64,000 bases of DNA from Trema orientale. Taxonomy: Eukaryota; Streptophyta; Magnoliopsida; Rosales; Cannabaceae. Positions 56,066-64,000 of this stretch are shown here, one piece after another. The stretch spans positions 626,663-690,662 of the forward strand of contig JXTC01000136.1 of NCBI GenBank assembly GCA_002914845.1. Direction: 5' to 3'. The notes beneath the pieces were generated by a model that saw nothing but the letters and a program-made list of their open reading frames with translations, did no database searches and had not been told where the DNA came from. The first letter of the stretch is position 1. Each line of letters begins with the position of its first letter. Position numbers and translations under genes: made by a program.

Positions 56066-58117
56066 CTTCCACTTACCCCTTTTTTTATTATTTATTATTT
56101 TTTAAGTTTTAACATTTTATTTATGTCTCATTCATTTTCTTTTTTTTTTTAAGGAAACAAAAAAAAAAAAAACACTAATATCATAATTACTTCACCCTTA
56201 GCTTAGATAACTTCTCAACTTAATTTTGTAGCTCATTATGCTTGTTTATGGCACTTCTCAACTTAATTTTGTTTCAGGCAATGTTTTGTCTATTGTCTCG
56301 TCTTCCAATTCTGTGATTGGAACCTTTGTTTTTGTCTGGATTTTGTTCCTTTTTCTTTGAAGTAAATCATTTTCAAGGGGTAAAAAAACTTATCAACTTA
56401 ACAACCAAAAAATTAATAACACATTCAAAATTTTAAATACCACGTATGTATTTCAATGTATTTCTCAATTTTATTTTGTTTTCTAAATTCTTTTAACATG
56501 ACATGACATGTATTTATTATTTTTTTATTGAGAAGCATTCATTTATTTATTAGATATGAATTGAAATACCAAAACCGGATATGTAATTGAGAAACTAGAG
56601 TGTGTATCTTTTTATTAATATTTATTTTAATAAATGTTGATTTTCCTTTTTTTACAGCTAAATGGTGAGTATATGTATTTTTATACTGATATACCATTTT
56701 TAGCTTATGTGTTTTTATGTTGAGTATATTATAATTTATATTTGATATGTACACTGATATATTGATTATTTTATTACAGTATTTAAAAAATAGATATTTA
56801 TTTAAATTTTGTCCAAAATTCGATTATTTTGCTACAAGATCCTACTTGTAATTAGTTTCTTTTATATTGTTGGACTTACTATTTTTGTTCATAGCCGGTG
56901 GTATTATTATTGTTAGTGTAAAACCTATAATTAGTTTCTCAATTTGGCCCCAATTTTTGAAATAGTCCATTTAAGACAACTGCACTATAAAAGTTTCATA
57001 GTTTACCCCAAACTTCAAATATCCTTAACTGAGCACCCGAACCATCAAACTATCTCATTTTCATCTCTACGGTCACTTTATTTATTAAAAAAAAATAAAC
57101 ATAAAAGAACACGTATCACTCACATGAAGCTTTTAACACAGACATCTTACGTGGCTTGCATGACAAAAATGAGGTAGCAGAAATTTTGTATTTTATTTAA
57201 AAATACAAATAAAAAGTAAATTTTATTTTGATAAAAAAAGGTAGTAATCTCCTTATGGTTATAGTTTAGTTTCAAAATTTTTTTTGGATATGCTTTAGAC
57301 TCATTATATCTACAAAAAACGGATAATTAATGGCGTAGAATTAACGACGATTCCGCTAGAACCACCTTTAATGCGTAGAAAGCTTCTTTAGCAGTGGTTC
57401 CGATATAATATATATTAGGTGAATGTTACATTAAGTTCAAATATAATATACATTCACTTTTTTTTTAATATATAAATTAAGTAATAAAATTATATAAGAT
57501 AACTCAATATTTTTGTTCCAAGAACTAAAAAAGCAATGCATCATAATTTATTTGAACTTATTGTAATACTTACTTAGCATGATGAGTTAAAAAGAATATC
57601 TAAAAAATTTTTAAAATTAAATTTTGATCACAAGGGGATAACTACTTTTTGTACCAAACTAGTTTTTTTTTTCCTAATTTATATTTTTATGTAAAATAAT
57701 TTTTTTTACCATCTTATTTTTATCTTGTAGAATGCTTAATATATTATTTGTTAAAAGCCTCGTGTAAGTGACACAAACTCTTTTTTGTTTTTCTATAATG
57801 ATGAAATGACCTTATAGGTAAAAATGAGATACGTTGATTGATTAGGTGCTAAAATAATGATTTTTTTTAAGTTTGAGGTACAAAATAAGATATTATATTA
57901 ATTTCGGGTTAAGATAAAGACTTTTTTCGTTCATTTTATAATGGACAAGTGAAGGAAGGACCAAAACTTTTATATATAGATCGAGTGTTTTGGACCATTT
58001 TAAAAGTCACAATGAGATTCGGTCTAAAATTTGGAAGCCTAAAATGGGTTCTACCCTCATTGTTATAAATATGAAGAAATTTAATATAAATTAGGTGGAA
58101 AAGCCACTTATTTAATA
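56066..58117. other. Intergenic with dispersed repeat at 56930-57300
   Basis: A GGCACTTCTCAACTTAATTTTG duplication lies near 56208 and 56250. 56935-57070 carries the AATTTGGCCCCAATTTTTG / CACCCGAACCATC wording of the common repeat. No gene. Confidence 0.4.
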
Positions 58118-58283
58118 TTTTCATTTACATATTATTATTTTTTTAAAATTTTATATTATGGAATTTATACATAAACTAGTATAATTAAGATTTGAATCCC
58201 TCCCCTCCAACACACACACGCACTCCCAAAAATTCTACACCAATTGAGCTTATTCTCAATTAGCATTTTTATTTACATACTAT
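58118..58283 (-). mobile_element. tRNA-derived SINE with target duplication (diverged)
   Basis: On the minus strand an A box (TAAGCTCAATTGGTG) and B box (GGAGGGATTCAAATC) are spaced as in the other SINEs, with a GTGTGTGTG stretch between. TTTTCATTTACATATTAT (58118-58135) and TTTTTATTTACATACTAT (58266-58283) form an 18-bp target duplication with two mismatches. Confidence 0.7.
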
Positions 58284-60173
58284 ATTACTGCCTGCTCTAC
58301 TCTTGGGTTGTTTGCGTTGTCTACTCGTGCATCATTGAAACTTTGGTAATTTTTAATCTTTGGCTTCATTTTTAAAATAAAAATGATAGATAATAGAGAA
58401 ATAGGAGAAATTTGATCCTTTGAAAATATCTTCTAGGATAATGTCTAATTTTTAGAACTCTTTTTGCAAAGTTGATCTTTTTAAGTTGTGATTTGGTCGT
58501 GACGAATTGCAAATATTGAGAGTTTGAAAATGTAAGTCGCTCTCCATAAATGTTCTTCGGAAAAGGACTACTTTGTAAAGGACCATGAATAATGTTGAGA
58601 TCTTTTTTTCTTTTTATTTTTTGAATGTAGAAAAATAATTTGATCTTTAAAGTCTCTATTACATGTTATGGTCCATATTAAGTAGTAACTAGTAAGTGGC
58701 AAAAGGAAGGTCCAATTAGAGTTGATGAGTATGTAACGTTTAGGGTATTTATTTCAAGGTATATATGCTTGATAAATTGATACTCTCACCCTTTCTCGTA
58801 ATAAAAACAGTTAACATGAACAACTGATATTGGTGAAACTTTAAATAATAACGTTGCAATAATGCCATTCGACATTGAAAAGATGCCAAAAAAACAAGAC
58901 TTCTTCTATAATTGAACATCACAAGTCACAAGTACAACGGCTATCACGGAACTTATAATAAGTGCTTTTAAGACAACATTAATAATGTACAATGAGAATA
59001 CAATTTCATGGTGTATTTATTTTTATATATATTTTTAAAGTAGAATGTATTTCAATATCTCTAGCTTAGTAGCTAATCAGTATCATCATACTTTCGTTGC
59101 TAAAAGATAGTTTTGTAGAAGACAACATAAATTTAAGGGCTTCAATCAAATAATTTAAGGAAAACAAAGCTATTAATTACCTGAATTTATAGTCTATTAT
59201 CAGTACTCTACCAACCCTGCCTAATAAAATATTGAACTCTCTAGCTAACACAGCATTAGGCAATCATTTTTCACTTAAATAGCATATTCTTAGCGCACGT
59301 GTTAGGGAACCATATTGTGCAAAAATGGTAATCATATCGTGATGTATCGGCTGAGATATGGTTATAATAATTTGCAAGTCATAACATGCCCGTGCCTAAT
59401 TATGTCGTTTTTGTGCTTGTTTTTTTATTTACTTAATTATGTTCGTTTTTGATATTATATTATTTTTAAAGTATTTGTTTTCGATATTATACTACTTTCA
59501 TAATGTACGTCTTCGATGTTATGTTATTTTTTACTAATTGTGTCGATTTTCAAACATTTTCTAATGTTATAATTGTGTAAGCTGTCTATTTTTCTTTTTA
59601 TGTATGTTTTCACTACGTTCAGTGTTCTCATTAAAAAAAATCATATCTATAATTTTAAAAGTACCTTTAACTAGAATAGATATAATTATAAGTAAAGATT
59701 ATTTTAAACATTTATATACTGAATAAATATTTCAAAATATTGATTTATTTTTATTTATGTAGAACAAATTTTCATTTTAAATTTAGACTTTTTCAATTGT
59801 TTTTTCCAATAGTTTAAAATATAAAAATTATTTAATTTAAACAGTATATACTGAATAAATATTTCAAATTTTATTTATTTTTATTTATGTAGAACAAATT
59901 TTTGTTGTAACTTTAATTTTTTTGAATGTTTCTCTTTTCGAACTTTTAATTTTAGAATTACACTAAAAAAATCTCATGTAATTTATGTGCAAACTAGTTA
60001 TTATTAATTGTACCTATTGTTTCGTGCCTAGCTAGTTATCTTGGCTGTAATGCCTATGCTCTTGTTACCCCCAACACCGTCAGTTGTTTATGTTATGTCG
60101 GTTTAGACATCTAAATGTGCCATGCGCCCGTCTATGCCAGTATAATAACTAATCGTGCTGACTTGTCTTCTAA
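58284..60173. other. Intergenic, small duplication at 59700-59910
   Basis: TATATACTGAATAAATATTTC then AAA and TTTATTTATGTAGAACAAAT occur twice (about 59712 and 59842), an approximately 130-bp tandem duplication. No gene. Confidence 0.45.
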
Positions 60174-60375
60174 TCTTGTTGTGCCTGGTTGTCAATTAGG
60201 GCTAGCTCAGTTGATCCAAGGTTTGTGGGATGTGTGTGTGAATTTGGGGGGTAAGAGGTTCAAGCCTTGGTGGAGTGTGTGTATTATTTTCCTTTAAATT
60301 TATAGTAAATAGTGGTCATTAGTTAAGTCCCATTTTTTAAAAAAAATAAAAAATAAAAATCTTGTTGTGCCTGGT
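60174..60375 (+). mobile_element. tRNA-derived SINE, best-preserved copy
   Basis: Body 60190-60359. GGGCTAGCTCAGTTGATCC holds the A box, GAGGTTCAAGCCTTGG the B box, then GTGTGTGTATTATTTTCC, ATAGTAAATAGTGGTCATT and AGTTAAGTCCC before an A-rich tail. Flanked by an exact 16-bp target duplication TCTTGTTGTGCCTGGT (60174-60189, 60360-60375). It is not a tRNA gene: the acceptor and anticodon stems do not form. Confidence 0.9.
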
Positions 60376-62217
60376 CTATTTTGATACTTCTAGTTGTAGC
60401 CATATATGCTAGTTGTTGATTATGAGTGCCGTTTTGTAATATTTTTGTTTTTTTAAACACAAAAACAAAAGTATTTTTTTATTTTGTTTTTTATTTTCAA
60501 AAGTAAAAAATATTTGGTACGTACATTTTTTTCCTTTTTTTAGAAAATATAAAATAAAATTATGTTTGATAACTAGTACTTTTACTTTTAAAAGTGAAAA
60601 TAAAAAAAGAGAGAGTAATAAGGGGAAAAAAAAGAGAGAATGGGGAGAGACAAAAGTGGTATTAATCGAAATAAATTTCAAAGCAGTATTTTTCAAATTA
60701 AAACTTTAAAAGTGATATTTTTTAAATAAATCGGGAAGTTTTCGAAAAACCTTTTACCATTTTTTATTGATTTATTTTAAAAATACCACTTTTAAAATTT
60801 TTATTTTGAAAAATACTATTTTCAAAAATATATAGAAAAATACCACTTTTAAGGGGACTAGAGAGATTGTGACAAGAAAGATAGTAATAAGAGAGAAAAT
60901 GTTGAGAGAAATGGTGATTGTGAGTCTAAATATGTTTAAATTTTGATACTAGCCTTTTTTAAAAAGAATTTGGAAGTAAGTTGGAAATTTTGTTTTCAAA
61001 TTAAAAATACAAAATACAAAAGTAATTTTACCAAACATGTTTTTGAAAAATATGTCTACTTTTTTTATTAAAAAAAATTGTTTAAATAAATATTACCAAA
61101 CAAACCTTTTATTTTTGTTTAATTTTTTAATTCATATTCCTATTCACTTTTTCACGAGAATTTTGACGCACATTTCACGGTTTATTAAAATAAAATGTAT
61201 ACACATAAACACTTGTGGTGTCATTACCACAAAAAAAAAAAAAAAAAAAAAAAACCTTGTGATGAGAAAGAGGGGTCCGAGGTAAATTTAAGTTGGGATT
61301 CTCTTTATTAATTTGTTTTTAGGTCCCTACCTTTTTGATGATGCACATTCAAAATCCTTAAGGAAAAAGAGTTTTTTCCTCTTTATCTTTTTTGTAATTC
61401 TCCGGTAATTGCCGATCTTTATATGTGCATAGAAGAAGTTAATTAAATAATTAGTAACACTGAGAAAATCAATGAATCACTATTAGGACAATGACAAATC
61501 ATTTCAACAACAAGATTTAGATTTCAAATCGCATCTTTCATTGTAAGCCCTGGACCAACTTTTCTTAGATATTATTCTAAGAGTTTATCTTAAGGATAAT
61601 GACAAATCCTTAAGCTTAAACTATTGCAGTTAAGGCTTATCACAGATTCACAGCAAAGGAAACTTTTTTATCTTTATTTTAATCAAAGTTGAATGGCAAA
61701 GAAACTTTTTTTTCCCCCTAATTGAGTTTATTCTAAACTAGATAAATTCTATTGTTGTCTAAGGACTTGATTATGAACCCTCGTGTATCCTCTGACTCAA
61801 TTTAATATATTTGAACAGTAACTTTTCCATATTAAATATTATGAAAAATCAACTTTGAAATTTAAAGTTGGTTTACGATCGAGTAGACAAATTATATAAG
61901 GGTGCATTTTCTAGCATCATGTGCTTTTATTTAACAAATATAAATATGATTAACATTATTATTACTTTAAGAAAAACATAAAAATTAAAATAAGAAGCAC
62001 AATAATATGGAGAAGATATAAAAAGCTAGAAAAGAGCTAAACGAGAGAATGAGTGGTGCTTTAAACAATGCACTTGTCGTAATTTCCATGCAACTAAAAT
62101 AAAAAATCGTCTTTCTCGGCCTTGAAAGTTGAAACTGTGGCTGCATACAATTCTCATACAGAAATATGGCAGTGAGACATATTGGAAGTGGTGGAATCAT
62201 CAGTTAAAAGTTTGACA
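60376..62217. other. Intergenic; probable MITE-rich stretch 60430-61110
   Basis: GTGGTATT/AATACCAC and AAAGTGATATTT words repeat in both orientations (60655-60860), and TTACTTTTGTATTTTG wording appears inverted at the ends (60480-60530, 60985-61035, near ACCAAACATG). A 25-nt poly-A at about 61231-61254. No gene. Confidence 0.4.
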
Positions 62218-62985
62218 CTATTTGGTAGGGAGGAAAGAGAATAAAAGAAAATAAAAAACTAGAACTGAGAAAATATAATTATTTGGTATATAAGAAAGAG
62301 AGATAAATTAGTTATATTTTCAAATTAATTATTTTACTTTTATATTTTTATTTTAAAATTTGGTGTACAAGGAGAATTTGATAATTCAACTTCTTCATTA
62401 ACTTAGTCAATTTTATTTGGGAAAAATTCATAAATACCCGTTTTTAAAATTATATTTTCATAAATACTCATTTTTTATTTTTATTTCATAAATACCCATT
62501 TTTATACTTTTTTTTTTTGGAGAAATGCAGACCACCTCTGTTTTACACATGAAATATATACCACGGTATATATTTCATGCATTAAATTTATACCATGGTC
62601 TATATTTCATGAATAAAATTTACACTAAAAATTGGCATACATTTTAAAATATGTACCGTTCATAGTTTACACATGAAATGTATACCTCATGGATAAAATT
62701 TACATTGTAAATGTGGACCATAAAAACGGGTATTTTTGAAAGAAATTTTAAAAACGGGTATTTTTATAATAAGTATTAAAAAATAAATATTAGGTGTAAT
62801 TTTCACATTTTATTTTTTCCTTTTCTCTCTATTTTTGTGGGAGAAATATTTTATAGCACCCTTCAAAAATTCACTACCATTTTTCTCTCATACTAAACAA
62901 CCATTTTATTTTATTTTTCTATTTTCTGCTAACTTTTCTCTTCTATCTTTTCCTTCCTCTCTACCAAAACATAACCTAAGTTGTT
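62218..62985. mobile_element. Nested palindromic MITEs
   Basis: The outer ends TATTTGGTAGGGAGGAAAGAG and CTTCCTCTCTACCAAAACATA are inverted repeats. Within lies a second element (about 62410-62805) with ends ATAAATACCCGTTTTTAAAAT and ATTTTAAAAACGGGTATTTTT. At its centre is a perfect hairpin: CATGAAATATATACC (62548-62562), AC, GGTATATATTTCATG (62565-62579). Confidence 0.65.
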
Positions 62986-64000
62986 GGGTGATGAATGCCG
63001 GATAACTTTGGTCACACCTACATATATCTGGATAGTTTGCAACGTTCTTTTTCATTCTCTCTTACACACTCATATCTCATTAATTGAAATGTGAACTTCA
63101 ACAATGATTTATTATATTATTAGCATGTGAGACATTAAATAGAATCCGCATGTCAAACGCTGGGACATGAAAGTGTAAAAAAAGGTGAGAAAGAGATTAT
63201 TGCTTGTAGTGCTCTCTCTCTCTCTCTTTTAAATATAAATATAAAATAAGATGAAGTATCATGCTAAAATATACACATCCTAATTAAGTTGACACCCAAT
63301 TAAATAAAATCTCTCTCGTATGCTGAACAACTCACAATTAAACGACAATTACTATTAATAAAAAGAAAAACATGCAAGAAATATGAGGTACAAAAAACTA
63401 AAAAAAACAACTTGAAGATAAACAATATGACAAAAGAGGAATCCATAAGGTCATATTGCAAATATGATTTATTAAAACCTGAATAAACAAAATCCCGTGG
63501 AAAAAAATTATTGATACTAAAAAGTTGGTATAACAACTAAGATACGTATTTTTGAAAAAATGGTGGTAAAACATCACCAATTTGTAGAAACGACAATAAT
63601 TAAGATAAAACGACACCAAGATTGAGAGTGATTCAGCCAAGAATAGTTTAGCCTACACCCATTATGAGAAGGAAGAGAGTATTATTACTTTATATTCTGT
63701 GTCGATTCCCTTATATATTTTTTCTCTTATTTATAGTTGATGAAAAGAAACTATTTACATCAAGTGAGATTTTTGGAGAGAAAATGGGTTCCCCATGGTA
63801 CCTACTCTTGATAAGGTTAGGTAGCCACTTTGGTTAGTATGATTGACTTCACTTTTCCTGCTTTTGATCCATAATTTCTGGAGTGGTTGAATCGTCGCAG
63901 GTCGCATGTAATCGGGGATATACTCCCCAAGCCTATCATATGGACGCATCTGTGGTCGTGTTATAATATACTTAAGGAATCAGACTATCAGCCTTATGGC
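62986..64000. other. Intergenic right edge
   Basis: 63035-63215 has MITE-like wording (ATGATTTATTATATTATTAG, CATGTCAAACGCTGGGACATG) with a CT microsatellite at 63214-63227. 63740-64000 is less AT-rich and might be the end of a retroelement LTR or an exon lying mostly outside. No family can be named. Confidence 0.35.

Noticed and set aside
60190-60260. A tRNA gene suggested by GGGCTAGCTCAGTTGATCC and GGTTCAAGCC
   Set aside because: The boxes are there but the acceptor and anticodon stems are not. The A-rich tail and exact target duplication show a SINE.

Overview
The window is AT-rich, gene-poor nuclear DNA of a flowering plant, most likely a eudicot. It has spliced genes with GT/AG introns, a plant R2R3-MYB, a plant-type arginine-rich tandem CCCH zinc-finger gene, a plant GH10 xylanase with CBM22 modules, Ty1/copia elements, tRNA-derived SINEs, an L1-type retroposon and many MITEs. 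The species cannot be told from what is visible. No rRNA gene, functional tRNA gene, CRISPR array or bacterial-type operon was found.

Only three host genes are well supported: (1) the first coding exon of an R2R3-MYB gene on the minus strand at the left edge (110-245), the rest lying outside; (2) an intronless RR-TZF CCCH zinc-finger gene on the minus strand (33697-34851, 384 aa), a likely mRNA-binding regulator; (3) a seven-exon endo-1,4-beta-xylanase gene on the plus strand (48224-52441, 919 aa by my splice model) with three CBM22 modules and a GH10 catalytic domain, AtXYN1-like. They are separate single genes with no sign of working together.

The rest is intergenic DNA built from transposon layers. 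0.6-4.4 kb: MITEs, a SINE, two poly(A)-only retro-insertion scars. 4.4-6.7 kb: a short gag-only Ty1/copia-type fossil with both LTRs and a 5-bp target duplication. 8-13 kb: hairpin repeats, a SINE, an interrupted ~75-bp minisatellite and a Mutator-like MITE. 13.5-16.1 kb: a truncated copia fossil against a Ty3/gypsy-type LTR-like segment. 16.4-22.2 kb: nested MITEs, a second ~75-bp minisatellite in inverted orientation, and two Tourist-like MITEs, one holding a further insertion. 23.1-27.5 kb: a degraded Ty1/copia (TNT1-94-like) element with a compound left-over LTR end. 28-33 kb: tandem duplications and small hairpins. 35-47 kb: more MITEs, an L1-type retroposon with target duplication, and a possible exon near 45.4 kb followed by a strongly clustered AAACGAC motif. 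52.5-64 kb: short tandem duplications, a GC-richer island with GTGGGNCC motifs, two more SINEs and nested palindromic MITEs.

No clear new gene system is visible. The least explained structures are the paired inverted ~75-bp minisatellites with their hairpin-repeat surroundings (8-18.7 kb), the AAACGAC cluster near 45.8 kb, and the poly(A)-only insertions at 2.9 and 3.2 kb. All repeat comparisons were made by eye inside this window; no database search was possible.
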